NCBI GenBank assembly: GCA_021325215.1
Contig: JAJPHO010000045.1
Span: forward strand, 1 to 53,224
Origin: Alphaproteobacteria bacterium
GTDB taxonomy: Bacteria; Pseudomonadota; Alphaproteobacteria; Rhodospirillales; Magnetospirillaceae
DNA length: 53,224 nucleotides
Direction: 5' to 3'
This document shows positions 33,698 through 41,383 of the stretch, one piece after another. A model generated the notes under the pieces. It did not search any database, was not told the origin of the DNA, and was given only the letters and a program-made list of their open reading frames with translations. Position numbers and translations under genes: made by a program. Numbering within the stretch: the stretch's first letter is position 1; each line of letters begins with the position of its first letter.

Positions 33698-33951
33698 GTC
33701 AACCTCCGATGATACCGGGACGCCATCGCCGGCCGTTCCGGCCCCGCAAGCCAGCTCCTGACCCGACGCAGAGCGCCCTCAATGCTGATTTCTTTATGGT
33801 TCAGCCACCCGACCCCAGCGGTAATCAGGACGGCGAGCCAGATGATCCACGGGCTGCTCACCGGAATCCAAATGACCCAGGGCACCAGGACCCTGGCGTC
33901 AACAGGGCCGACCTTGACGGTCCGGCCGGAATCTCGCCAAGGCGGCATCAT
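33694..33951 (-). CDS. icmT: IcmT/TraK small inner-membrane protein
   Basis: 85 aa, the length of the family (86 aa in Legionella). It begins MMPPWRDSGRT (IcmT: HWRDSARxPRFF), has DARVLVPWVIWI then two membrane segments, and ends with LRRVRSWLAGPERPA (IcmT: RxxLAGxxRPA). The ATG at 33951 overlaps the DotB stop, and its own stop overlaps the parM GTG, so the order dotB-icmT-parM is fully coupled. In Legionella, icmT lies with icmS; here icmS is 20 kb away. Confidence 0.82.
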   Translation of the reverse strand: MMPPWRDSGRTVKVGPVDARVLVPWVIWIPVSSPWIIWLAVLITAGVGWLNHKEISIEGALRRVRSWLAGPERPAMASRYHRRLT

Positions 33952-35093
33952 GCCGACACCGCCCGGGCACGGCCGACGACCCACTCGTAGGTCTGCTCGT
34001 CGATCAGACCGCGATCCGCAGCCTTAAAAGCGGCCTTGCTCATGGACTGCCCAGCTTCGCGAACCAAGCCCTCGATCTCTTCGGACCACTCGACGCGCGG
34101 CTTCTTTAGGATCTGACGGCGGATTTCCTCGCTGAAACCGAGATATTCGCGCAGCCCGACGCGCCGGCCGCCCTTGGCATTCGGCACGAGGATCTGCGCC
34201 ACGATGCAGCGAGCCGTATGAATGACGTCGAAGGCCCGCGCTTCCTGCTCTTGCGCCGGGAACTCCACCACTGCACGATCCACCGTTTCCGCCACGCTGC
34301 TGGTGTGGGAGGTGACCATCGTCCAGTGACCGGTGCGGGCCGCCTCCAGCGCGGCGAGCAGCGTCTCAGCATCGCGCGCCTCGCCGATGTCGAACCCTGC
34401 CGGCTTCCGGCGCAGGCCGCTTCGGAGGCCTTCAGCGAAAGAGACAACATCGCGCCCGATTTCATGCTGGGAAATCAGCGTCCCTTCGACCTCGATATCG
34501 TCGTAGGTGTATTCGATCGGGTCTTCGAGCGTGATGACCTTGCCGCAGCCCCCCCGAGCGCGCCAACGCAGGATCGCCACCTTCACCGTGGTCTTGCCAG
34601 CACCGGTCGGACCGGTAATCCAGATCATCCCGTTGCGGGGCTGCAGCCAAGGAAGCAGATCAGCTTCCAGCCCCAGAGATTCGATTTCGGGCGCAATCCG
34701 CTCGATCACGCGCATCGTCACCTGTTGGCCGTGTCTGCCATCAGCCCAGAGCGGCATGATGTTGACCCGGAAGCGCTGTCTGTAACTGTCCTCGCCACGC
34801 TCCCCGACAGAGAATTCGTAGGAGCGGTCGAGATACCGACCACCGGCCAGCTGCGTCTTTGCGGAGGTGTCCTGAGTGATCGTATCGATCACCATCTGCA
34901 TGTCCGAACTGTCGAACGCCTTCCGGGTGCCATAGCGCAGCACCCCGTTGACTTCGACGCGCACGATCTCGCCCGACTGGAACGTGATGTCCGACGCGCC
35001 GTTTTGTACGCAATGCAGCAGGAATGGATTGAGCTCGGCCGGCTGAAGCCGGACGCCGCGGCTGTTCCAGATCAGCGAACCGTCGGCTGCCAT
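33948..35093 (-). CDS. dotB: DotB/TraJ secretion ATPase
   Basis: 381 aa. A PilT/VirB11-class hexameric ATPase that energises the I-type system. It has NGASDITFQSGEIVRVEVNG near residue 32, Walker A GPTGAGKTTV near residue 164, the Asp box ITLEDPIEYTYDD, QHEIGRD, a degenerate Walker B region (PAGFDIGEARDAE) and the His-box TSHTSSV. The C-terminal helices resemble DotB/TraJ. It follows dotC with 22 bases of overlap. Confidence 0.92.
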   Translation of the reverse strand: MAADGSLIWNSRGVRLQPAELNPFLLHCVQNGASDITFQSGEIVRVEVNGVLRYGTRKAFDSSDMQMVIDTITQDTSAKTQLAGGRYLDRSYEFSVGERGEDSYRQRFRVNIMPLWADGRHGQQVTMRVIERIAPEIESLGLEADLLPWLQPRNGMIWITGPTGAGKTTVKVAILRWRARGGCGKVITLEDPIEYTYDDIEVEGTLISQHEIGRDVVSFAEGLRSGLRRKPAGFDIGEARDAETLLAALEAARTGHWTMVTSHTSSVAETVDRAVVEFPAQEQEARAFDVIHTARCIVAQILVPNAKGGRRVGLREYLGFSEEIRRQILKKPRVEWSEEIEGLVREAGQSMSKAAFKAADRGLIDEQTYEWVVGRARAVSA

Positions 35094-36070
35094 GCGTCCC
35101 CCTTCTTGTCCAGAGAGGAGTTCGAGAGGATGCGGACCACCCGGTTTCCGACGTAAAGCACGTCGCCACCCCCGGTGACGCCCTTGTCCTCTTCATCGGT
35201 CACCGGCATGTTCATCACGCCTTCGGTGACCAGCAGCCGGAATTGCACCATGCCGACGAAGTCACGGCGCAGCCGCTCGACGTCACCCTGATAAATCTCA
35301 TCGGCCTGACGCACGCCGATCGCATAACCCTTCGCGACTTCCTTGCGCCAGATATCACGCTCCTCATCGGTCCTCGGTAATAGCAGGGCCGACGGAAGCG
35401 TCACCTCGGCGAAATCCTCATGCCGTCCCGCCAGATAGTCTCGCCAGCTGCGCGGCGCGGTCACCAATCCTTCGGACATGATCTTCCGGTAAACGCGACC
35501 GATCACCTCGGCTCGGTCCCGCTTCTTGCCGATCTCCATCGCGGCGGCTTCCTCCACCACCGGCGGCTCGATCAACAAGCCGGAAGGCGCGGCCAGCATC
35601 AGGGCGCGGAAATCGAATACCCGGTCGAGGAGCGAAGCCATCGGCTCGATCTCCTGCCAGATCTCCCTGGAACGGATCGAAAGACCCCCGCGAATCCCGT
35701 AGGACCGTGCCGCCTCTCGCTGTCCCTCGGGACGCGGCTGCAGCTTGCCGTTCGGCGCCTGGGCGTCAACCGCACCGCGATCGATCTCCTGCAACGCCTT
35801 CAGCGTAAGCGGCTGTGTAAGCTCCTCCGCATGGCCCGCGACCGCCAACAGCGATATGGCCAAACCCATCACCACCAGGATGGGCCGCAGAGTCACCCCT
35901 AGAAGCAGCGAATAGCCGCTCTGTGTGTCCGTGCCGACCATTCGGAGGTGCGCGATCAGACGAACCGGTAGGGAGACGATCGCTTCGATAATGCTCAGCG
36001 ACCAGTCTATGGCGCCGCACACCGACGCCCACGCCATATAGCCGATCAGGCCGACCTTACGGCTGCGCAT
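35072..36070 (-). CDS. dotC: DotC/TraI protein with a DotA-derived N-terminus
   Basis: 332 aa. Residues about 80-332 are DotC: GKLQPRPEGQREAARSYGIR, GGLSIRSREIWQEI, LLDRVFDFRALML, WRDYLAGRHEDF and GVTGGGDVLYVGNRVVRI. DotC is normally an outer-membrane lipoprotein that helps DotH form the core. Here the first about 65 residues instead match the DotA membrane block (LSIIEAIVSLPVRLIAHLRM, QSGYSLLLGVTLRPIL) with high nucleotide similarity to 905-1100, and there is no lipobox cysteine. The ATG at 36070 has GAGG six bases upstream, so the fused form could be made. An internal ATG near GLAISLLAVAGHA would give a shorter protein with a plain signal peptide. Confidence 0.85.
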   Translation of the reverse strand: MRSRKVGLIGYMAWASVCGAIDWSLSIIEAIVSLPVRLIAHLRMVGTDTQSGYSLLLGVTLRPILVVMGLAISLLAVAGHAEELTQPLTLKALQEIDRGAVDAQAPNGKLQPRPEGQREAARSYGIRGGLSIRSREIWQEIEPMASLLDRVFDFRALMLAAPSGLLIEPPVVEEAAAMEIGKKRDRAEVIGRVYRKIMSEGLVTAPRSWRDYLAGRHEDFAEVTLPSALLLPRTDEERDIWRKEVAKGYAIGVRQADEIYQGDVERLRRDFVGMVQFRLLVTEGVMNMPVTDEEDKGVTGGGDVLYVGNRVVRILSNSSLDKKGDAWQPTVR

Positions 36071-36554
36071 ATCGTACCTCGACAGTGCCCGCGCCCGCCT
36101 GGTCATAGACGACGGCCACATCTACCCGCTTGCCGCCCTGCAGGCCGATGTCGCGCAGCGCGTCAACGATCCGCCGCGATTTCTTGTCCAGGTCCACCAC
36201 CACGGGGATCGCCGGCTTCCGACCCAGGGCGCGATAGGAATAGCCGGCCTCCTTCGCCAGCTTCTGGGCCAAGGGCTCGATCGGTCCGACCCAACCCATG
36301 GTCACCTCACGAGCCAACTCGGCTGGTACGTCGCCGGCCTGCTCGGCAGCGGCATCCGACACCGGGAGATGCGCCTGCTCGGCTTCGGCAAGGTCACGCA
36401 ACGACGCGACGGCCTTGTCGGCGGCCTCCGCTAAGCGCTCCTTCACCATGTCCTGTTTCGGCGGCGGAGAAGGCGGCGGCGTCTGACACGCACTCACCTC
36501 CACAACCATCATCACGGTCAACGCCGTCGATATAAGCCGCACGAATGCCCCCAT
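36057..36554 (-). CDS. dotD: DotD/TraH outer-membrane lipoprotein
   Basis: 165 aa. A lipoprotein signal with lipobox VEVSAC (about residue 23) and a Pro-rich linker, then a helix (ADKAVASLRDLAEAEQAH) and the family core MGWVGPIEPLAQKLAKEAGY, PVVVDLDKKSRRIVDALRDI and a final VEVRYAQP. DotD has a secretin-N0-like fold and forms the outer-membrane core with DotC and DotH. The ATG at 36554 directly follows GAAAC of the GGTACC element, so the message may be almost leaderless. First gene of the DotD-to-pilus run. Confidence 0.9.
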   Translation of the reverse strand: MGAFVRLISTALTVMMVVEVSACQTPPPSPPPKQDMVKERLAEAADKAVASLRDLAEAEQAHLPVSDAAAEQAGDVPAELAREVTMGWVGPIEPLAQKLAKEAGYSYRALGRKPAIPVVVDLDKKSRRIVDALRDIGLQGGKRVDVAVVYDQAGAGTVEVRYAQP

Positions 36555-36585
36555 GTTTCGTATTCGGTACCGATAGCAGGATATA
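36552..36585. promoter_or_regulatory. GGTACC-centred palindromic operator/promoter element, copy C, with nic-like octamer
   Basis: GGTACC at 36566-36571; on the minus strand GAATACGAAACAT follows and abuts the dotD start codon. Upstream on the same strand TATCCTGC (36583-36576) matches the nic-site consensus of IncP/IncI-type oriTs (YATCCTG-Y). The octamer can occur by chance, so the oriT reading is tentative. Confidence 0.5.
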
Positions 36586-36873
36586 CCACGGCCCAAACAA
36601 GAGCTTCAAGCGCCCGTTTCACAGAAATGCCACCGCGCGCTCTCTATCGGAGAGCCGCCGTTCGCAGGGTTTCAGAAATCTGGTTGAAAACGCACGCTGG
36701 CTGCCAGTGCCAGACGCCGTACGCTAGGCGGCGGATTACCGTGATCCAGCGTGCGTTTTCTGCAACGCCGCCGATATTTCACAACCACCGAAATGCTTAA
36801 AGATTACCGGCTGTTACGGGTGTCTTCGCTGCGCACTCATGATAGCATTGTGGTTGCGAAAACGAAAGCATTG
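36586..36873. repeat. Structured non-coding region with 15-bp inverted repeat
   Basis: A perfect 15-bp inverted repeat, GAAAACGCACGCTGG at 36686-36700 and its complement at 36746-36760, encloses 45 bases that contain smaller inverted repeats (CTGGC...GCCAG and CGCCG...CGGCG). Further right, AGCATTGT occurs at 36844 and 36867. No gene is seen. The region lies between the divergent dotD operon and a tyrosine recombinase; candidate roles are attachment or resolution site, oriT, or parC. Confidence 0.55.
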
Positions 36874-36902
36874 TTGACACCAGTAACGGGGGTAGATATC
36901 GA
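36874..36902 (+). promoter_or_regulatory. Predicted promoter for the recombinase gene
   Basis: TTGACA at 36874-36879, a 17-base spacer, then TATCGA at 36897-36902. The -35 is perfect and the -10 weak. It lies about 40 bases before the recombinase start codon. Confidence 0.4.
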
Positions 36903-36941
36903 ATATGTGACAGGCATCAATTCTCATCTGGAAATCAGGTC

Positions 36942-37991
36942 ATGGGCGACGACGAGACCCCCGAAGCGGATATCCTGGCTCAGTCAGTGGCCGACCAATC
37001 CTTCGTCCCCGCCCCCACCACGGCTTTCTCGTACCGCCAGACCGCCCGTCGCCTCGCAAACCGCTACCTCAGAAAGCCCGACGCAGAACGGGGACCGGAG
37101 CCGCTGGGCGTCAATCCGGCGGGCTTCATCATTTGGTTGGCGAACATGCGGATGGAGTGGGCCCGTAACACCTGGCGCCAGAACAAGTCGGCCGTCGTGT
37201 TTGTGTTTTCAGAAGCCGGCTTGATCGAAGACGCCAAAGCACTGAAGGCGATCGGATCGGAGGGGACCAAACGAAAAGGAACCCGTACCTCCGCGACCAA
37301 ACGCAAAGGGTTCCCGGCGCGCGATCGAGATCGGATCAGCAGATGGCTCGAAGCGCGCGACACCAGCGCGGCCCACGAACTCATCCTCTGGATCAGGGCG
37401 ACTGTGGCAACAGGCCTCCGACCTTGTGAGTGGGCCAATGCGACCTTCGCCATCACCCCCGAAGGAAGTCCGCAGCTCGTCGTCGTCAATGCCAAGGCCA
37501 CCAATGGACGGGCGCACGGACCGACGAGAACCATAAACATGGCGTCCTATCCGGAAGACGTCGTCCAGGACGTCCAGGCGCACAGCAATCACTGCCGCGC
37601 AGTCGCCAGCGCCGGCGAAGAAGCCTTCTATCACTTCTACACCGCCATGCGCCGACTGATGGCCGAGGCCAGCCGCGCTTTGTGGCCGAGGCGAGACCGC
37701 CACTACACCCTCTATTCGCTGAGGCATCAGTTCGCGGCCAATGTGAAGCAGGGCATCGTGAGCGAAAGCGACGAGGACACCCGCTCCACTGTCGGCGCCC
37801 TCATGGGGCATGCGACCGACGACACCGCCGGCTTCCACTATGCCAGGGCCGCCCAGGCCGACAGCGGTCCGCGCCAATTGGTGCCAGATGCAGCGCCCGA
37901 AGAGGTCGCCCGCGTCCGTCGGGTTGCCAGATCCAGGCCGGCCGACCCAGGGATGGCGCCGGCCGGTCCGTCCCATGGTCCATCAGGCTGA
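36942..37991 (+). CDS. Tyrosine recombinase (phage-integrase family)
   Basis: 349 aa. It cuts and rejoins DNA at specific sites. The N-terminal core-binding-like domain (about 25-100) has FSYRQTARRLANRYL. Catalytic elements: Arg in ATGLRPCEW (about residue 161), a Lys in NAKATNGRAHG, Arg in YTLYSLRHQFA (about 255), His in ALMGHATDD and Tyr in FHYARA (about 295). The usual first His of the HxxR box is Tyr or Ser here (YSLRH). It is flanked by inverted repeats on both sides and is 13 kb from pilV, so a shufflon-type role is unlikely; dimer resolution or element integration is more plausible. Confidence 0.78.
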   Translation: MGDDETPEADILAQSVADQSFVPAPTTAFSYRQTARRLANRYLRKPDAERGPEPLGVNPAGFIIWLANMRMEWARNTWRQNKSAVVFVFSEAGLIEDAKALKAIGSEGTKRKGTRTSATKRKGFPARDRDRISRWLEARDTSAAHELILWIRATVATGLRPCEWANATFAITPEGSPQLVVVNAKATNGRAHGPTRTINMASYPEDVVQDVQAHSNHCRAVASAGEEAFYHFYTAMRRLMAEASRALWPRRDRHYTLYSLRHQFAANVKQGIVSESDEDTRSTVGALMGHATDDTAGFHYARAAQADSGPRQLVPDAAPEEVARVRRVARSRPADPGMAPAGPSHGPSG

Positions 37992-38231
37992 TCACAGAAA
38001 GGATTCAATCCTTTCGTTCTCTTCGATAAAATTTCCGATATTTTTGCATTATCTTGTCAACATTGCGCAACGCGCCGACGCCGCGACATATTGGGAGCGT
38101 TGTCTTATTGCGCCGCCACCTTGGATACGGCTAAATCCTTGTGAGCCCCGCTTATTTTCGGGTACCTAAAAGGCTCTATCCACTTTCGACGCCTCCAGTT
38201 AAGGTCGTGATCTGCATTGCTTGAGAAGTCT
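37992..38231. other. Intergenic region with 19-bp palindrome
   Basis: A perfect palindrome with a single-base centre lies at 37997-38015 (GAAAGGATT-C-AATCCTTTC), five bases after the recombinase stop codon. The remainder is AT-rich at 38025-38065 and then GC-rich; no gene seen. The palindrome could be a terminator stem, a recombinase site or an operator. Confidence 0.45.
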
Positions 38232-38666
38232 ATGCCGACCCAGCAATTTTTAATCCTTCCGTCAGAACAGCACGCTATGGCTGTGTCCTTGGTAAAGGAA
38301 GCCATCAGCACGAATAAGGATTCGTTGCCTGAGCTCAACCAGCTGCTGGCCTGCCTGCAGAACAATGCGAAGCCCGTCCTTGGTGCCGAGGACGCTATCG
38401 CGCCGATGCGCTCCACCCTCGAGGTGCTGGTCGACACCGTCAAAGACGCCCTGCCCTACATCAAGAAGATGGAGCAGGAGACCGATTCCCATATTCAGCT
38501 GACCGAGTCCTTGGACACCGCACTGTCGGATGCCAGCCAGGTGCTGGACGCCTGGTCCGCTCCGCATGACGAGCCGGCCCCTACGACGCCCGCGCCGGCC
38601 ACGCCGGCCGGCCAGCACGCTCAAACGGACAACGTCGCCCCGCTGCCGCGCCGGTATCGTCCGTAA
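38232..38666 (+). CDS. Hypothetical helical protein, 144 aa
   Basis: Not recognised. It is helical and acidic with heptad-like leucines (LPELNQLLACLQNN, STLEVLVDTVKDALPYIKK, ESLDTALSDASQVLD), likely forming a coiled coil or helical bundle, followed by a Pro/Thr/Ala-rich tail with a basic end. There is no signal or membrane segment. The ATG at 38232 is chosen; an in-frame TTG lies upstream. It converges on the cargo operon. Confidence 0.55.
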   Translation: MPTQQFLILPSEQHAMAVSLVKEAISTNKDSLPELNQLLACLQNNAKPVLGAEDAIAPMRSTLEVLVDTVKDALPYIKKMEQETDSHIQLTESLDTALSDASQVLDAWSAPHDEPAPTTPAPATPAGQHAQTDNVAPLPRRYRP

Positions 38667-38784
38667 TCCCCTCCGCGGAAAAACCGTTTCCACCCGGCAG
38701 ATATCCGTCTTCACGGCAATCCGATGACAGGTCGCCCTGGCCGATCGCCGACCGGCCGGCTGCCCTATCCACATATTTGAATTC

Positions 38785-39822
38785 TTAGAAGAGGTCGCCC
38801 TGGACCGCCCGCCGGCGCGCGGCGGTGGTGGCGAGGGTCTTCGTGCCGGCCGCCGGCGTGGGCAACAGATCGTTGATCCCCCACTTGGGCGGGAACCAGA
38901 ATGAGATCGGCAGCGACCTGGTGGGACGGAAGACCTGCTTGATCTGGGTCCGCCCGTCCCGGCCGGCCACGTCCGGGTGCGCGACCCTGGCGTATTTGTT
39001 GACCTCGCAATATAGGTTCTGGCAATCGATCAGGTGAAGCGGCCGGCCCCACAGCGAGCGGAACGCCAATCCGAGCCGGGAGAATTCCTCCTCCTGGCGT
39101 TCCATTGTCCACCGGATGATGTCCGCCGGGGCCATCCCCGCGGTGTCGGAGAAGCATTTCGAGATCCCAGACAGGGCACCCGGGCCGGCCACTACGAAGT
39201 CGTTCTCGTCCCACGCCAGCAACGGGCCGTACAGCAGGTCGACCGCATATTGGAAAGCGAGGAAATCCCCCATCAACGGGTATCCGACCAGAAGGTGGTA
39301 CACCGCGTCTAGGGATGGCTGTTGCACCAGGCGGGCTGGCAGCTCGTCGAGCATCATGCGCTCCAGCAGCCGGAGGAAATTGACGTGCTTTCGTGGCGAT
39401 TGGAACCCGGGCGCGCCGGTCGGCATAATATAGGCCGCCGAGAACACGGACTCGCCCCGCGCCATGGCGCGGGCCAGCACCGCCTCGAGGCGGGCGACAT
39501 CACAGTTCCGCCACGAGATCTCACCGAACTCGGCCACCATCAATTCCCAGGTCTCGATCTTGTTGAAGATCTTGAACAGGATCGTGCGGAAGAAGACCTC
39601 GGCTGCAGACTGATCTCCGCGATAGATGACCTCTCGGATCAGATATTGGGAAACGCGGTCCGCCGCTCGATAGGCATTCGTGAATTTGTGCTGCTGAAGG
39701 ATCGGATCCGCCGACCAAATTCCCGCGCCTGGCCGCTCGATCCGAGCATAGAAGGCGTCCTGGCGGGCGGCGGCAAACCGCCAATAGGTGTCGAAGACGG
39801 GGGTGGGAACCGGCCGCCTCAC
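38785..39822 (-). CDS. Putative DNA base hypermodification protein (HMUDK-helical / aGPT-pyrophosphorylase family)
   Basis: About 345 aa. The family acts on 5-hydroxymethyluracil-derived bases in phage DNA, where kinase and pyrophosphorylase steps lead to hypermodified thymines. Seen here: YWRFAAARQDAFYARI near residue 12, then DPILQQHKFTNAYRAADRVS near 40 and YLIREVIYRG, the family hallmark. Later GDFLAFQYAVDLLY, DFVVAGPGALSGISKCF, GRPLHLIDCQNLYCEVNKYA and GRTQIKQVF also fit. No P-loop kinase domain is seen, so it is the helical domain alone. The start is GTG at 39822 (TTG at 39846 possible). Last gene of the cargo operon. No thymidylate hydroxymethylase is in the window. Confidence 0.8.
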   Translation of the reverse strand: MRRPVPTPVFDTYWRFAAARQDAFYARIERPGAGIWSADPILQQHKFTNAYRAADRVSQYLIREVIYRGDQSAAEVFFRTILFKIFNKIETWELMVAEFGEISWRNCDVARLEAVLARAMARGESVFSAAYIMPTGAPGFQSPRKHVNFLRLLERMMLDELPARLVQQPSLDAVYHLLVGYPLMGDFLAFQYAVDLLYGPLLAWDENDFVVAGPGALSGISKCFSDTAGMAPADIIRWTMERQEEEFSRLGLAFRSLWGRPLHLIDCQNLYCEVNKYARVAHPDVAGRDGRTQIKQVFRPTRSLPISFWFPPKWGINDLLPTPAAGTKTLATTAARRRAVQGDLF

Positions 39823-39826
39823 ATCG

Positions 39827-40150
39827 TCACCCGTTCCGGCCGGCAACGTGCTGGCGCAGCTGGAGAAGGACGGCCTTGCCGATCGCCACTACCAAGGCCC
39901 CGCCGAAGGTGACACCGGCGGACCGCCAGAACAGCGCGCTTATGATCTGAGGCATCCGATGGACATAGGCGGCGATCTGCACGTCAACCTCGGCGCCAGC
40001 GACCGCCCAGTAGAAGAATGGGTAGAACAGCTGGGCGAAGAAGCCGAGCATCGACACCAGCATCAGCAGGCGAACACGCTCCTGCAGCAGCTGCTTCGTC
40101 GACCTGGTCGTCGGGGCCAGACCGGCCGCCGCAATGATGATGTCCTTCAA
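39827..40150 (-). CDS. Small membrane protein in the cargo operon
   Basis: 107 aa with two predicted membrane segments, LLMLVSMLGFFAQLFYPFFYWAV split around the AGAEVDV turn, and FGGALVVAIGKAVLLQL. A basic N-terminal segment is TTRSTKQLLQERVR. The start is TTG at 40150 with GAGG seven bases upstream; the frame is open much further upstream but there it is antisense-like to the cupin gene. Its stop lies four bases from the GTG of the hypermodification gene. No family recognised. Confidence 0.55.
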   Translation of the reverse strand: MKDIIIAAAGLAPTTRSTKQLLQERVRLLMLVSMLGFFAQLFYPFFYWAVAGAEVDVQIAAYVHRMPQIISALFWRSAGVTFGGALVVAIGKAVLLQLRQHVAGRNG

Positions 40151-40163
40151 GATCCGCCCTCGC

Positions 40164-40781
40164 CTAAACCGTTGCCCGCACCGAGACGAATTCGTCTCTG
40201 GGAATGATGGCGCCGTCGGCGCCGAGGAAGCCCCATGACCTGACCTCCGGTCCGTGGAGGAAAAGCGTCCAGGCCCATGACCCGTCGAGCAGTTCCACGC
40301 GGTGGAAGCGGCTGCCATCGTCCACAACACGGTCACCCGGCGCGCGCCAGGCCCTCGTACCGTCTGCCCCGACATCGAAATAGCCGCCGGCCAGGATGAG
40401 CGTCTCCCAGGCCCAGGAATGATTATGCGGCACGTCCGGATCGTCTCGGTGGAAGCAGTGAATTCGAAGCACCCAGCCGTCGCGTTCCGCCAGCGCCCAC
40501 TGGCTGAAGAGTGGATCACCGCCAAGATGAACGCCACGCGACCTGGTCGGCCGGGTCTCTCGGGCACCGGCCAGGACCAGCGCCTGCAGCGCCGGCGATG
40601 CGGCGATCGCTTCGAACAGTTGGCGCGGATGGCCTGCCATCTCGACGAGCTGGCGATCCGCTCGGCCGGCTTCGCGGCGCAAGGCTCTTTCGACGACATC
40701 AACGGCCTTGTCTTCGTCACCGCCCAGCAGGCCGAACGGGACGACGATCCGGCGGGCAGACCTGCGAATTCGATCATGCAT
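40164..40781 (-). CDS. Cupin-like protein
   Basis: 205 aa. The central part contains FHRDDPDVPHNHSWAWETLILAG in pieces typical of a metal-binding cupin (HxH near residue 118), followed by GGYFDVG, GDRVVDDGSRFHRVELLDG and a final strand with WGFLGADG. Cupin 2-oxoglutarate or isomerase-like enzymes use such His pairs; the substrate is unknown. The basic N-terminus (RIRRSARRIVV) is helical. It sits between two small genes of the cargo operon, near the hypermodification gene, so a base- or sugar-modifying role is possible. Confidence 0.6.
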   Translation of the reverse strand: MHDRIRRSARRIVVPFGLLGGDEDKAVDVVERALRREAGRADRQLVEMAGHPRQLFEAIAASPALQALVLAGARETRPTRSRGVHLGGDPLFSQWALAERDGWVLRIHCFHRDDPDVPHNHSWAWETLILAGGYFDVGADGTRAWRAPGDRVVDDGSRFHRVELLDGSWAWTLFLHGPEVRSWGFLGADGAIIPRDEFVSVRATV

Positions 40782-40795
40782 GGCTTTCTATCCTG

Positions 40796-41383
40796 TCAGC
40801 CGACAGCCCGAAGGCGCGGCGCCATGAGGAACTCCTTTGTGACGTCAACCTTGAAGCCGCCGTCCGGATCGTGCCGAAGGCGTGTGACACCTCTCGTCGC
40901 CGGCGAACTCAGCCCGGCCACCAGACGCTGGGCGATCTCGAGGGCGCGCTCCTCGTTGTCCTCGCCGTGAATATCGACGCTGCCGACCCCTCCCCAGGGC
41001 CCGTCGACCACGAAGCAAGGGTTGCTGAAGCCCTCGAACATCAAGGGGCCGGTGATTCCGAAGCCGCTGTCGAGCCACCCCTCGACCGGCACAAGACGAT
41101 CGGCCGCATCCCAGTCGTGGCGCTTCAGCTGGTTCCTGGTCATCTCGACATAGCGGTCAATCATTTGCGCACCGACCAGCGGTCCATGCGCGGCCTTCGT
41201 CCACTCGATCGCACCGTTCAGCAGCGCCGCCGCGATCACTTCGGGTTCGATATCCTCGGCCTGTGCCTGCTTCACAGCAGTGCCGAGCAGTTCCTGACAG
41301 CGCTGCATAACCCGCCGGTTCCGCACCAGCTGGTCATCTTGCTCCGCCGGAATGCTCCCCAAGATCTCGGGTGTATCAGCCAT
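40796..41383 (-). CDS. Hypothetical protein, 195 aa
   Basis: Not recognised. The N-terminal half is helical (DQLVRNRRVMQRCQELLGTA, EVIAAALLNGAIEWTKAAHG) and the C-terminal half strand-rich (CFVVDGPWGGVGSVDIHGED). There is no signal peptide. The ATG at 41383 overlaps the stop of the 143-aa gene. Part of the cargo operon. Confidence 0.55.
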   Translation of the reverse strand: MADTPEILGSIPAEQDDQLVRNRRVMQRCQELLGTAVKQAQAEDIEPEVIAAALLNGAIEWTKAAHGPLVGAQMIDRYVEMTRNQLKRHDWDAADRLVPVEGWLDSGFGITGPLMFEGFSNPCFVVDGPWGGVGSVDIHGEDNEERALEIAQRLVAGLSSPATRGVTRLRHDPDGGFKVDVTKEFLMAPRLRAVG

